Source: CAWANP01 sp963783445 (GTDB taxonomy: Bacteria; Chloroflexota; Anaerolineae; JAAYZQ01). Taken from it: a DNA stretch of 64,000 bases. The position numbers and the translations under genes are program-made. The notes under the pieces are model-generated. The model was not told the origin of the DNA and did no database searches. It saw only the letters and a program-made list of their open reading frames with translations. Shown here in pieces: positions 36,738-46,911 of the stretch; within the stretch, counting starts at the first letter, position 1, and every line of letters begins with the position of its first letter. The stretch spans positions 484,503 through 548,502 of the forward strand of contig CAWANP010000012.1 of assembly GCA_963783445.1 (NCBI GenBank), written 5' to 3'.

Positions 36738-38576
36738 AGGTTCCGGAGACAGCGACCGTGTCAGATGTCGCGGACAGCGCAGCAGATACAACGCCCTGGA
36801 CGATCTCCGTCTGTATGGGTACAGGTTGTACCTCCTCTGCCAGCACAGAACTGCGCGAGGCTTTGCGGGAGGAAGCTGGAAAACATGACCTCGAAGGGCA
36901 GGTCGAAGTCCGGCGTACCGGCTGCTTTGGGTTCTGCGAGCAGGGCCCCATCGTGATTGTCCAGCCCGGGGAGATCTTTTATTGCAGGGTCAAGCCGCGC
37001 GATGCCAAGGCAATCATTGAGCAGCATATTCTGGGCCGCCAGTTGGTGGACCGGCTCCTGTTCCGTGACCCGTCAAGCGGCGAGTCGATAGAGCGCTGGC
37101 ACGACATTGGCTTCTATGGCAAGCAGCAGCGCATCCTTCTCGGGAACTGTGGCGTCATCGATCCCGAAAACGTGAACCACTACCTGGAGCGCGAGGGATA
37201 CCAGGCGCTCCGCAAGGCATTGACCGAGATGACACCGGAAGAGGTGATCCAGGAGGTTCTCGACTCAGGTCTGCGCGGGCGCGGCGGGGCTGGATTTCCC
37301 GCTGGACTCAAGTGGCGCTTTGCCCGACAGACTCAGAGTTGGCCCAAGTATGTCATCTGCAATGCCGATGAAGGCGACCCCGGTGCATTCATGGACCGCT
37401 CGGTGCTGGAGGGCGACCCACACCTGGTCATCGAAGGCATGATCATTGCCGGATATGCCATCGGCGCTCAGTACGGCTATGTCTACTGCCGCGCCGAGTA
37501 CCCGCTGGCCATCCGCCGCTTCGAGCGCGCGCTGGTCCAGGCCCGCGAACTGGGAATGCTGGGCAAGAATATACTGGGATCCGGCTTTGACTTTGACATC
37601 ATCGTCAAAGAGGGGGCGGGGGCGTTCGTGTGCGGAGAAGAAACGGCGCTTATGGCTTCGATTCAGGGAGACCGCGGGCAGCCCTGGCCGCGGCCGCCCT
37701 ATCCTGCCGTCGCTGGCCTGTGGAAACAACCCAGCAATGTCAACAATGTCAAGAGTTACGGCTACACACCACACATCATCCGCAAGGGTGCCGAGTGGTT
37801 CAAGAGCCTTGGCACCGAGGACAGTCCTGGTACTGCCGTCTTTGCCCTGACGGGCATGGTGAACTGCACCGGCCTGATCGAGGTCCCCATGGGGATCACG
37901 CTGCGCGAGATCATCTACGACGTGGGCGGTGGCATCCCAGAGGGAAAACGCTTCAAAGGCGTGCAGACCGGCGGCCCTCTGGGTGGTTGTCTGCCCGAAG
38001 AGCACCTGGATACGCCAGTGGACTTTGATTCCCTGGTCGCTGCCGGCTCCGTCATGGGCTCCGGCGGCATGATCGTCGCCGACGAGAGTACCTGTATGGT
38101 CGAGTTTGCCAAGTACTTTATGCAATTTGTTTGCGACGAGAGTTGCGGCAAATGCCCACCCTGCCGTACCGGCAGCATCCGCATGCTGGAGGTTCTGGAG
38201 CGCATCACGGCCGGTGAAGGGAAACCCGGGGACCTGGACGAGATCCGGCGGCTGGCGGAGGGCATCGAGAAGGGCTCTCTGTGCGCGCTGGGCCAATTGG
38301 CCCCTGCTCCCGTGATGTCCACCTTGCAGCATTTTGAGGAGGAATACCGGCAGCATATCGAAGAAGGACGTTGCCCGGCTGGCAAGTGCAGCGCCTTGAT
38401 CAGGTTTGAGATTATTGCCGACCTCTGTACCGGCTGTACCTTGTGCGCACGGAACTGTCCCAGCAACGCTATCAGCGGCGAAAGGAAAGAAGCGCACATT
38501 CATCGATCAAGCGCTGTGCGTGCAGTGCGGTATGTGCAAAGAGGTCTGCAAGTTCGACGCCGTCGTGGTTTACTAA
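36734..38576 (+). CDS. NuoF-like FMN/NAD subunit with N-terminal thioredoxin-like and C-terminal ferredoxin domains
   Basis: About 614 residues. Residues 20-100 are a thioredoxin-like [2Fe-2S] domain (CMGTGCTSSA... TGCFGFCEQGP). The NuoF core carries the FMN site SGLRGRGGAGFPAGLKW and NAD site CNADEGDPGAF... EGDPH. The [4Fe-4S] motif is CGKCPPCRTG. The C-terminus is a two-cluster ferredoxin (DLCTGCTLCARNCP, then CVQCGMCKEVCKFDAVVVY). A shift near 38485 separates the two clusters; correcting it moves the stop to TAA 38574-38576. This matches the beta subunits of NAD-dependent or electron-bifurcating hydrogenases and formate dehydrogenases (HndC, HydB). Confidence 0.92.
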
Positions 38577-38594
38577 TCGGAGCGGGGTAAGCAA

Positions 38595-41408
38595 ATGAAT
38601 GTAGAACTGACCATCAACGGAAAAAAGGTTACAGCCCCCGAGGGCAGCACCATCCTGGAAGCTGCGCGCCTGGCAGGTATCCAGATCCCTACGCTCTGCC
38701 ACCATCCTGACCTGACCAACGTGGGCGCCTGCCGCCTGTGCGTCGTCGCGGTGGAGAGGGCGCGGACGCTGCAAACTGCCTGTACGACGCCTATCTCGGC
38801 AGGGATGGTCGTGAACACCGAGAGCGAAGAGGTGCGCGCGACCCGCAAATTCGTACTGGAGATGCTGCTGACCGACCATCCCAATGACTGCATGACCTGC
38901 GAGGTGAACGGCGACTGTGAACTGCAGGACCTGGTCTACGACTATGGCGTCGAGTGGCCCGAACACAGCGGTCAGCGCCACAGCCTACGAAATCGATTCG
39001 GACCCGAATCCTTTTGTGTTCGTCGATCGCAACAAGTGCATCGTTTGCGGCCGCTGTATCCGGGCCTGCAGCGAGATTCAAAACCGCGATGTCTGGAACT
39101 TTGCCCAGCGCGGCTTTGAGACCAAGCTCGTCGCCGGCGCCGACCAGCTCATGCTCGACGCCCGTTGCGAAAGCTGTGGCCAGTGTGTGGCCTATTGCCC
39201 CGTCGGCGCCCTGCACGACAAGATGAGCCTGGGCCTGGGGCGGCCCAACCAGGTCAGCAAAGTGCGGACGACCTGCTCCTATTGCGGCGTGGGCTGCACC
39301 TTTGACCTGAACGTGCGCGACGGCAAGGTCGTGCGCGTTACCAGCTGCTGAGGATGCGCCGGTCAACGGTTTGTCGCTCTGTGTCAAAGGCCGCTACGGC
39401 TACGACTACATACACCACCCCGACCGCCTGACCCGGCCTCTGGTGCGGGCCAAGTGGCTGGCCGGTGTGCAAGAGAGATTGGCCAGCGGTGAGTGGCGAG
39501 TGGCGGATTCCCAATCCCCAACTCCCAATCCTGATGATCTTGTCGAAACCGACTGGGATACCGCGCTGGACCTGGTAGCCAACCGCTTCGCCGAGGTCAA
39601 ACAGGAACATGGCAGCGATGCTTTTGCCGTGCTGGCTTCGGCCAAGTGCACCAACGAGGAGAACTATCTCTTTAACAAGTTCACGCGGCAGATCCTGGCC
39701 ACCAATACCATCGACCACTGTGCTCGCCTCTGACACAGCGCCACCGTCGCCGGTCTGGTGACAAGCTTTGGCAGCGGCGCGATGACCAACTCCATCCGCG
39801 ATATCGCCCAGGAGAGCGAGTGCTTCTTTATCATCGGCAGCAATACCACCGAGCAACACCCGGTCATCGGAACCAAGATCCGGCAGGCGGTGCGGTACCG
39901 TGGGGCCAAGCTCATCGTGGCCGATCCCCGTCGCATTGATATCGCCGACTATGCCGACCTGTTCTTGCAGCACAAACCGGGCACCGACATTGCCCTGCTC
40001 AACGGCCTGATGCACGTCATCCTCCGTGAAGGTTGGCAGGATGAGGCATTTATCGCCGAGCGAACCGAGAACTTTGAAGCATTCAGAGCCACCGTTGAGG
40101 AATACACTCCCGAGGTGGCCAGCCAGATCTGTGGCGTGCCGGCCAAAGAGATCGAAAAGGCGGCCAGGATGCTGGCCGAAAACCGGCCCGGTTCCCTATT
40201 CTACGCGATGGGTATCACCCAGCACATGGATCGGCGTGGCCAACGTAATGAGCTGCGCCAACCTGCAGATGCTGCTGGGCAACATGGGGGTGCCAGGGGG
40301 AGGCGTGAATCCTCTGCGCGGCCAAAACAACGTCCAGGGCGCCTGCGACATGGGTGGTCTGCCCAACGTTTACCCCGGCTACCAACCGGTGACCTCCCCG
40401 CCTGTCCAGAGAAAATTTGAGAAAGCCTGGGGTGTGCCCTTGTCGAACCGGGTCGGGCTGACCGTCACCGAGATGCTTCACGCTGCCGAGGAAGGAGCCG
40501 TACGCTGCCTGTACGTCATCGGCGAGAACCCGATGACCAGCGATCCAGACCTGAATCACGTGCGCCATGCCCTCCAAGAGACCGAGTTTCTGGTGTTGCA
40601 GGACATCTTTTTGACCGAAACGGCCCCCTTTGCCGACGTGATTTTCCCAGCAGCCAGTTTTGCCGAAAAGAACGGTACCTTTACCAACACCGAGCGGCGG
40701 GTGCAGTTGGTACGCCGGGCCATCGATCCGCCCGGCGAGGCCCGCTCGGATTCCTGGATCATCACCGAGCTGGCCCGGCGCCTGCTTGAACTCGGGGCGG
40801 CATTGCCTGATCCGGACGCGCCCCACGCTGGTTGGGACTATGCCTCCACCTCTGACGTGCTGGCCGAGATCAACGCCCTGTCGCCCATCTATGCCGGTAT
40901 CACCCCCGAGCGGCTGGCCATGGGCGAACAGCTCCAATGGCCTGTGCCCACTGCCGAGCACCCCGGCACGCCCATTCTGCATGTGGGCAGATTCAGCCGC
41001 GGGGTGGGCCGTTTTGCCGCGGTGGATTACGCCGAGGCAGACGAGCTGCCCGACGACGACTACCCGTTGATGTTGACCACCGGACGCGTGCTCTATCACT
41101 GGCACGGCGGCGAGATGACACGCCGCGCCCGTGGTCTGGCGGAGGTTTATCCCGAGGCGCTGATCGAAATCCATCCCCATGATGCCCACAAAGTGGGGAT
41201 CGTGGATGGCAATATGATGAAGGTCGCTTCGCGCCGGGGTGAGATCGTGGCCAAAGCCGAGGTGACCGACCGGGTGGAGCCGGGATTGATCTTCTCCACC
41301 TTTCACTTTCCCGAGTCGGCGGCCAACTTCCTGACCAACCCGGCCCTGGACCCGGTGGCCAAGATCCCCGAATTCAAGGTCTGTGCGGTCAAGGTGGAAG
41401 CCGTATAG
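38595..41408 (+). CDS. fdhA: Selenocysteine-containing formate dehydrogenase alpha subunit (three frameshifts)
   Basis: About 936 residues. It oxidises formate to CO2 at a Mo/W-bis-pterin site. Order: NuoG-like [2Fe-2S] domain (CHHPDLTNVGACRLC), His-Cys [4Fe-4S] ligands (DHPNDCMTCEVNGDCEL), two ferredoxin clusters (NKCIVCGRCIRACSEIQ, ARCESCGQCVAYCPVGAL), the CSYCGVGC cluster, then the molybdopterin domain. At 39731-39733 an in-frame TGA stands in DHCARL-TGA-HSATVAGL, exactly where FdhA has selenocysteine or cysteine, and the same frame continues. Downstream are GQNNVQGACDMGGLPNVYPG and the C-terminal domain. Shifts lie near 38986, 39345 and 40228; coding continues after each. Confidence 0.93.
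39746..39762 (+). promoter_or_regulatory. bSECIS hairpin for UGA decoding in fdhA
   Basis: Twelve bases after the TGA, GTCGCC pairs with GGTGAC (one G-U pair) around a five-base loop GGTCT. Stem length, spacing and the G-U in the apical loop agree with the bacterial SECIS of E. coli fdhF. Confidence 0.75.
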
Positions 41409-41420
41409 AGGAGGCGTCGA

Positions 41421-41912
41421 ATGGACATTCGCAAGATCTACGAGTATGCGTTGCAGCGCGAGCATGAGGGCAAGCGTTTCTTTGCCGAAAACGCCGAGCG
41501 ATTGAGCCACGCCGCGGCAGCGGGTGCCTTCAGGCAGCTAGCGGCCGAGGAGCAAACGCATATCAACTTTATCCAGGCCCAACTCGATGCCATGGACATG
41601 GGCGAACAACCCAGTATCTCCATGGGCATCGAGCTGGAGCAGGATGGCTTCTTTTCTCAACGGGCCGAGTCCGAGATGCTCGACCAGACCGTAGTGGAGG
41701 CCATGGTACCCGACTTGCCTGTGCTGCGCATGGCCTACTTGATCGAGCGCGATTTCGCCGAGTTCTACGAAATGGCCGCTGAAAAGTCCGAAGGTGAGGC
41801 GAAAGAGGTCCTGGCAATGTTGGCCACGTGGGAGCGCGGCCACGAAAGGCTGTTCAAGGGCCTTCATGACCAGGCATTTGAGGAATACGCCCAAATGCCT
41901 TGGGGGGGCTGA
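41421..41912 (+). CDS. Rubrerythrin-type ferritin-like diiron protein
   Basis: 163 residues, four-helix bundle. Iron ligands are visible in YEYALQREHEGKRFF, AAEEQTHINFI, YLIERDFAEFYEMAAE and ATWERGHERLF, giving the paired ExxH and Glu pattern. No rubredoxin domain is present. Such proteins remove peroxide in anaerobes or store iron. It starts 13 bases after fdhA (GGAGG ribosome site), so it is co-transcribed and may protect the oxygen-sensitive dehydrogenase. Confidence 0.88.
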   Translation: MDIRKIYEYALQREHEGKRFFAENAERLSHAAAAGAFRQLAAEEQTHINFIQAQLDAMDMGEQPSISMGIELEQDGFFSQRAESEMLDQTVVEAMVPDLPVLRMAYLIERDFAEFYEMAAEKSEGEAKEVLAMLATWERGHERLFKGLHDQAFEEYAQMPWGG

Positions 41913-42013
41913 GCTTCCCGCTCTGCGCCCTGCTCGGTCCTGGACTCCAGGCTGCCTGGGTATGGCTGGCACAAGTATCACCGATGCCAGAACGGAACTC
42001 CGCCTGGCGTCAA

Positions 42014-42050
42014 GAGTGAGGGACATCCCTTTCTGGGATGTCCCTCACTC
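42014..42050. terminator. Bidirectional terminator between rubrerythrin and ClC genes
   Basis: GAGTGAGGGACATCCC and GGGATGTCCCTCACTC flank a five-base TTTCT loop. It overlaps the last codons of the ClC gene. Confidence 0.75.
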
Positions 42051-44155
42051 TGCATCTGGCGAAGGAGCGTCTGCGTTGTCGCGGTCCTTATCCGCGACCA
42101 GAAGCTGCTGTACCCTTGGGGCGCACTCGGAATCGACAAAGACAGTTACCCGGTCTCCGCTTTTCAGCGCCGTGTAGCCATGGGCCATGTGTAGCTTGCG
42201 GCCTCGCCGCACCGAGATGATCAGGCACTCTTCAGGCAAGTCGAGTTCGCTGATCCGCTGCCCAACAGCGGGCGAGGTAGCAGGAATCCTCAGTGAAGAA
42301 AGCTGGTACCATCAACCTGGCCCAGGCGCAGCACCTCAGCCTGGTGCTGGTGGTGGGCGCGTGCGGCGATGGCTTGGTCGTAGGCGCGGATGATGTCGAC
42401 ACGACGCACCGTCCCTACCAGTCGCCTGGATCCTTCCTCCTCGACTACGGGTAACCGGCCCACATCGCGACGACCCAACTGGCGCAATGCCTTCCACATT
42501 GGCTCGTAGGGATAAGCAACCAAGAGGTCACTCCGTGTCGCAATATCGGCCACTGTCTTGCCGGTAGTGGCACCCGCCGCCCTGGCTCGTTCCAGGTCCT
42601 GGATGCTAACCACGCCCGCCAATTCACCGGCCTCATCCACGACGGGAAAGCCATGATGGTGGGTACGCGCGAACACGGTGGCCAGTTCGTCCAGCGACAT
42701 GTCCAGCGAGACCGTATCCACCTCGGTGGTCATCGCCTCGCGCACCGTGATCCCCTGCATGACGTCAATGTCCTGGCCCTGGCTCAGATGGACCCCTCGC
42801 CGGGTGAGTTTGAGTGTGTAGATCGAATCGCTGCTGATGAGGCGGGAGACGAGTGTGCTCATGACCGTTGTCAGCATGAGCGGCAGAATGATGTGATAGT
42901 CCCCCGTCATTTCAAACAGGATGAGGATGGATGTGATGGGTGCGTGGGCCGCACCCGTAAAGAAGGCGGACATACCTACCAGGGCGTAGGCGCCCGGGGG
43001 AGCCGTGATGGCCGGAAAGAGGGTATGGACCACCACGCCAAAAGCCTCTCCCAGCATGGCCCCCATAAAGAGAGACGGAGCAAAGATTCCACCAGAACCG
43101 CCAGAGCCGAGGGTAATGATCGTGGCCAGAATTTTCGCCAAGAGCAGCACCACGGCCATCTGCAATGCCAGTTCGCCAAACAGAGCCTGGGTTATGGTAG
43201 GATAGCCAACGCCAAAGACCCGGGGAAAACCATCGATCTTGGGGGTGAGGATACCCACGACTCCCAGAAGTACGCCGCCAAGTACAGGCTTAAAGTACTC
43301 GGGGAAGCGCAACTTGTCCCATAGATCCTCGGAGAGGTACAGCAGGCGGGTGAATCCCACGGCAGCCAGGGCAGCCAGCAGCGCCAGCATCGTGTAGAAA
43401 AGCAGCTCCCAGGGGCTGACCAGAATGTAATCCGGGACCACAAAGGTGCTCAGGTCACCTTCAAAGGCGTGGGCGACGACGTCTGCCACCACGGCCGAGA
43501 TGACGACCGCCCCAAAATAGGTGGCGTGGAACTGGCCCAGGATCACCTCCAGGGCAAAGACAGATCCGGCGATGGGGGCGTTGAATGTGGCCGCGATGCC
43601 GCCCGCCGCGCCGCAGGCCACCAGGTTGCGAACCCGGTCATCCGAAAGACGAAATAGCTGGCCGACGGCGGAGCCCAGCGCTGACCCGATCTGGGCGATG
43701 GGGCCCTCCCGCCCGACTGAACCACCGGTACCGATGCAGATGGCTGAAGCCAGCGACTTGACGATGGCTACCCGGGGCCGGATGCGGCCCCCACGCAGGG
43801 CAACAGCCTCCATGACCTCCGGCACACCGTGGCCCTTGGCCTCGCGGGCAAAGCGATAGATGAGCGGCCCAAAGATCGCGCCGCCCAGGGCCGGGATGAT
43901 GAGAAGATAGAAGGGATAAATCCCCTCCATGGCCCCAGCCAGGCCACCGTAGGCCAGCCGGTGCACGCCCTCAATGAGCCGTCGAAAGACGACAGCGCCC
44001 AAGCCGGCGCCGATGCCCACAATGACGGCTGTAAACAGGATGACGCCTGACTCGGAGAGCCTGCGCTGGTCCAGCCAGCGCGGCAGGCGTTGCCGCCACT
44101 GGTGCTTGCTGGACTGGCCAGCATGCTCACGAAAAGATGAAGAAAAGCCCGCCAT
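42045..44155 (-). CDS. ClC-family chloride channel/transporter with CBS pair and C-terminal RCK_C domain (one frameshift)
   Basis: About 703 residues. Ten or more membrane helices carry the ClC signatures GTGGSVGREGPIAQIGSA (GxxxP-type, with Glu), GAAGGIAATFNAPIAG and GSGGSGGIFAPSLFMGA. Two CBS domains follow (VREAMTTEVDTVSLDMS... GVVSIQDLERA, then DLLVAYPYEPMW... VGTVRRVDIIRAY). The frame breaks near 42295 at TSFLH. In the next frame the protein goes on as SSLRIPATSPAVGQRISELD and ends with an RCK_C/TrkA-C-like domain (ECLIISVRRGRKL, TALKSGDRVTVFV). Gating Glu in GREGP suggests exchange of Cl- and H+, but this is inferred. Confidence 0.9.
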
Positions 44156-44302
44156 TGCGATCCCTCCCGCGAGAGGCTACTTGCTGCAAGGGTAGACCGG
44201 CACCCCTGTCAGCCCGGATATCACCATCGGCGCCAGCCCTGGCAGGCGTTGTCAGGGCTCATAGCGCTCTGGCAGCGGAAGCACAATACCTGGCCCGAAG
44301 AC

Positions 44303-44330
44303 GAAAGCCATCCCAATTGGGATGGCTTTC
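44303..44330. terminator. Terminator of the rplL end
   Basis: GAAAGCCATCCC and GGGATGGCTTTC around an AATT loop, 25 bases beyond the rplL stop. Confidence 0.85.
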
Positions 44331-44354
44331 ATTCTGTGCTTTACAGTAGCCTGG

Positions 44355-44744
44355 CTAGACGATCTCGACGACTGCGTCCTGCTCTTTGAGCGCATTGGCC
44401 GCTGTTTCAGCCTGTTCCTTCGGCGCGCCTTCCAGGACTTTGGCCGGAGCACTATCGACCAATTCCTTGGCCTCTTTCAAGCCCAGGTCGCTGCGGAAGG
44501 TGCGTACAGCCTTGATGACCTGGATCTTTTTGGGACCGATCTCCTTCAAGAGTACGTCGAATTCGGTCTTTTCTTCCTCTTCCTCTGCGGCTTCAGCTCC
44601 ACCCACTGCCGGCATGCCGGCCATGGCCATCGGCGCTGCTGCCGAGACGCCCCACTTGTCCTGCAACATCTTTGACAATTCGGCTGCTTCCAACAGCGTT
44701 AGCTCGTCCAGAGCCTCCGCTAGTTTTTCCAGTTTCTCAGACAT
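44355..44744 (-). CDS. rplL: 50S ribosomal protein L7/L12
   Basis: 129 residues. N-terminal dimerisation domain (LAEALDELTLLEAAELSKML), Ala/Gly hinge near 37-50, then the C-terminal factor-binding domain (KTEFDVLLKEIGPKKIQVIKAVR, LGLKEAKELVDSAP). L7/L12 forms the ribosome stalk that binds GTPase factors. It is the last gene of the rplK-rplA-rplJ-rplL series. GGAGG precedes the start. Confidence 0.98.
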   Translation of the reverse strand: MSEKLEKLAEALDELTLLEAAELSKMLQDKWGVSAAAPMAMAGMPAVGGAEAAEEEEEKTEFDVLLKEIGPKKIQVIKAVRTFRSDLGLKEAKELVDSAPAKVLEGAPKEQAETAANALKEQDAVVEIV

Positions 44745-44796
44745 TGTGTCTTTTCCTCCTTAGCTTTCTAGTATTCGAGTCTGTTTGCTCTTTGGG

Positions 44797-45342
44797 TCAA
44801 GCCGCGGCTTCCGTCGCGGAGTCTGTGCCTTGATCAGCTCGTGCCTGCAAGACCTGTACCAGTTCGCGCACGGGCGCGACAATGGTGCTTGCCACGCCGC
44901 TCATTGGCCCCTGTATGGCTCCCAGCACCTGAGCCAGGAGGATCTCGCGGGGTGGCAGAGCCGCCAGGCTCTGAACCCTGCTGACGTCGAGGAAATCAGT
45001 ACCGAGAACCGCCCCCCTGATTCGCAGCACACTGGACTTCTTGGCAAGGTCTGTCAGCGTTTTGGCAATGGGCGGAACCTCTTCCTGGCAATAGCCAACG
45101 GCAATCGTACCGTCAAGCTGCTCAGACGGGACCGAGACTTTGGCTCGCTCCAGGGCCAGCTTGAACAGCGTGTTCTTGACTATCTGGAAGGTGCCGCTGT
45201 CTTCCCGCAACTTGTTGCGCAGTTCTGTTAGGTCTGCAACAGTCAGCCCCCGGTAATCCGTGAGGATCAGTGCCTGGCTGTTGGACATCCTATCGACATA
45301 GTCCGCCACCATCTGTTTCTTCTTTTCCTTGGTAATGGCCAA
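44797..45342 (-). CDS. rplJ: 50S ribosomal protein L10
   Basis: 181 residues. It opens MAITKEKKKQMVADYVDRM, followed by LILTDYRGLTVADLTELRNKLRE and FQIVKNTLFKLALE. The C-terminal part forms the L7/L12-binding helix. It anchors the stalk to 23S rRNA and, in many bacteria, represses its own mRNA. A 264-base leader separates it from rplA. GGAGGTGAG precedes the start. Confidence 0.97.
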   Translation of the reverse strand: MAITKEKKKQMVADYVDRMSNSQALILTDYRGLTVADLTELRNKLREDSGTFQIVKNTLFKLALERAKVSVPSEQLDGTIAVGYCQEEVPPIAKTLTDLAKKSSVLRIRGAVLGTDFLDVSRVQSLAALPPREILLAQVLGAIQGPMSGVASTIVAPVRELVQVLQARADQGTDSATEAAA

Positions 45343-45426
45343 TCTATCTCACCTCCTTCGTTCTGAACGTTCTCTCAAGAAACGCTTTCTTGTTCCTTGT
45401 CCTTTTGCGAAAGCCCCAGTGGAATC

Positions 45427-45462
45427 AAAAAAGCCCTTGCGCTACCGCTGCAAAGGCTCTTG
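45427..45462 (-). terminator. Attenuator-like hairpin in the rplJ leader
   Basis: On the minus strand GAGCCTTTGC pairs with GCAAGGGCTT (one mismatch) and is followed by TTTTTT, 85 bases upstream of rplJ. It lies in the rplA-rplJ gap (45343-45606), where L10 leaders often regulate. No other element is clear in that gap. Confidence 0.55.
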
Positions 45463-45606
45463 CCCAAGCGTTTGGGATCGAAATGCCAAACCCCGCCTTC
45501 AAGGGCTCTCACTCACTTTGCCTCGGCAGGCCACACCGTTTGAGCGCCAGTTGGCGCACCTGCTGTCTTGGGCGTGATGCAGTTGTCAGAGTACGGTTCG
45601 CAGAGT

Positions 45607-46320
45607 CTAGGCCGTCTTCATGGCCATCGCCAACATCGGATCTATGCGGATGCCAGGCCCCATCGTGTTGGTTACCGTCACCTTGCCGATATAGGTGCCC
45701 TTTGAAGCAGCAGGACGGGACTTGACGATGGCTTCCATGATAGTTGACATGTTCTCCATGAGGCTGTCCACGGGAAAGCTGGCTTTGCCAATGGGCACGT
45801 GGATGTTGGCAGTCTTGTCAATCCGATACTCCACGCGCCCCTGGCGCGCTTCCCGGATCACCCTTTCCAGAGCATCCTCGGAAACGATGGTTCCCGCTTT
45901 GGGACTTGGCATCAATCCTCGGGGACCCAGGACCCGGCCCAGGCGGCCAACTTTGCGCATCATGGGTGGTGTGGCGATGGCGATGTCAAAGTCGAACCAC
46001 CCCTTCTGTATCTTTTCGATTAGCTCATCACTCCCGACATAGTCAGCCCCGGCATCGCGCGCGATCTTTTCACCTTCACCCTCGACGAGAACCAGGATCC
46101 GGACTGTCTTGCCGGTACCTTTGGGCAGCAGAACGACCCCCCGCACCTGCTGATCCGCGTGCCTGGGATCGAGGCCTGTTCGCATATGCAGTTCTATTGT
46201 AGCATCGAACTGGCTGTAGTTTGTCTTCTTGGCCAGATCCAGCGCATCTTCGGGCGTATACAGACGTCCCGGTTCGACCAGTTTCGCTGCATCTTGATAC
46301 TTTTTCCCTCGTCTTGCCAT
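45607..46320 (-). CDS. rplA: 50S ribosomal protein L1
   Basis: 237 residues from the ATG at 46320 (MARRGKKYQDAAKLVEP), chosen because GAGGAG lies six bases before it; an ATG two codons upstream touches that site. FDATIELHMRTGLDPRHADQ, VLPKGTGKTVRILV and GLMPSPKAGT are diagnostic. L1 binds 23S rRNA at the E site and often represses its own operon. Confidence 0.98.
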   Translation of the reverse strand: MARRGKKYQDAAKLVEPGRLYTPEDALDLAKKTNYSQFDATIELHMRTGLDPRHADQQVRGVVLLPKGTGKTVRILVLVEGEGEKIARDAGADYVGSDELIEKIQKGWFDFDIAIATPPMMRKVGRLGRVLGPRGLMPSPKAGTIVSEDALERVIREARQGRVEYRIDKTANIHVPIGKASFPVDSLMENMSTIMEAIVKSRPAASKGTYIGKVTVTNTMGPGIRIDPMLAMAMKTA

Positions 46321-46462
46321 TTTCATCTCCTCTGTGGTGTTGATGGGGGATTTGCCCCCTCCCACGCTGCCAAGATCCTTGAGAACTCGTTTGCACCCTT
46401 GCCATCACCGGTAGATGATCTCACCATGGCTGCAAGGTTTGCGCCCTCAAGGGGCCAATGGG

Positions 46463-46888
46463 CTAACCTACGACCTGGATCCCCATGCTCCGGGCTGTAC
46501 CCTCGATCATGCGCATGGCACCTTCAATGTCGTAGGCATTCAGGTCTTTCATCTTTTGCTCGGCAATCTCGCGCACCTGCTGCTGCGACACAGTGCCCAC
46601 CGTCTCCATGGCTACTTCAGAGGCTCCCTTGGAGACGCCAGCGGCCTTTTTCAAGAGGTCCGTGGCCGGTGGGGTCTTGAGGACAAAGCGAAATGAGTTG
46701 TCCTGAAAGACAGTGATCTCGGCCGGGATGATACTGCCAGCCTGGTGAGCGGTTCGCGCATTATAATCCTTGCAAAAGGCCATAATGTTGATGCCATGCT
46801 GGCCCAATGCGGGACCTACCGGCGGCGCCGGTGTGGCTTTGCCTGCTGGTATCGCCAATTTGACGATCGCTTTAACTTTCTTTGCCAT
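46463..46888 (-). CDS. rplK: 50S ribosomal protein L11
   Basis: 141 residues, normal. It opens with KVKAIVKLAIPAGKATPAPP and continues GPALGQHGINIMAFCKDYN. The C-terminal rRNA-binding domain has GTARSMGIQVVG at its end. L11 organises the GTPase-associated centre. It starts about 23 bases after nusG. Confidence 0.98.
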   Translation of the reverse strand: MAKKVKAIVKLAIPAGKATPAPPVGPALGQHGINIMAFCKDYNARTAHQAGSIIPAEITVFQDNSFRFVLKTPPATDLLKKAAGVSKGASEVAMETVGTVSQQQVREIAEQKMKDLNAYDIEGAMRMIEGTARSMGIQVVG

Positions 46889-46911
46889 TTAACTTCTCCA
46901 ACGATTCAGGG

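Noticed and set aside
37265..38503. 412-codon open frame antisense to the NuoF-like gene
   Set aside because: Composition of a shadow frame; the sense strand is a conserved protein.
39349..39351. In-frame TGA in fdhA as a second selenocysteine
   Set aside because: After this TGA the frame encodes nothing conserved. The FdhA sequence (AEDAPVNGLSLCVKGRYGYDY) continues in another frame, so it is a frameshift near 39345.
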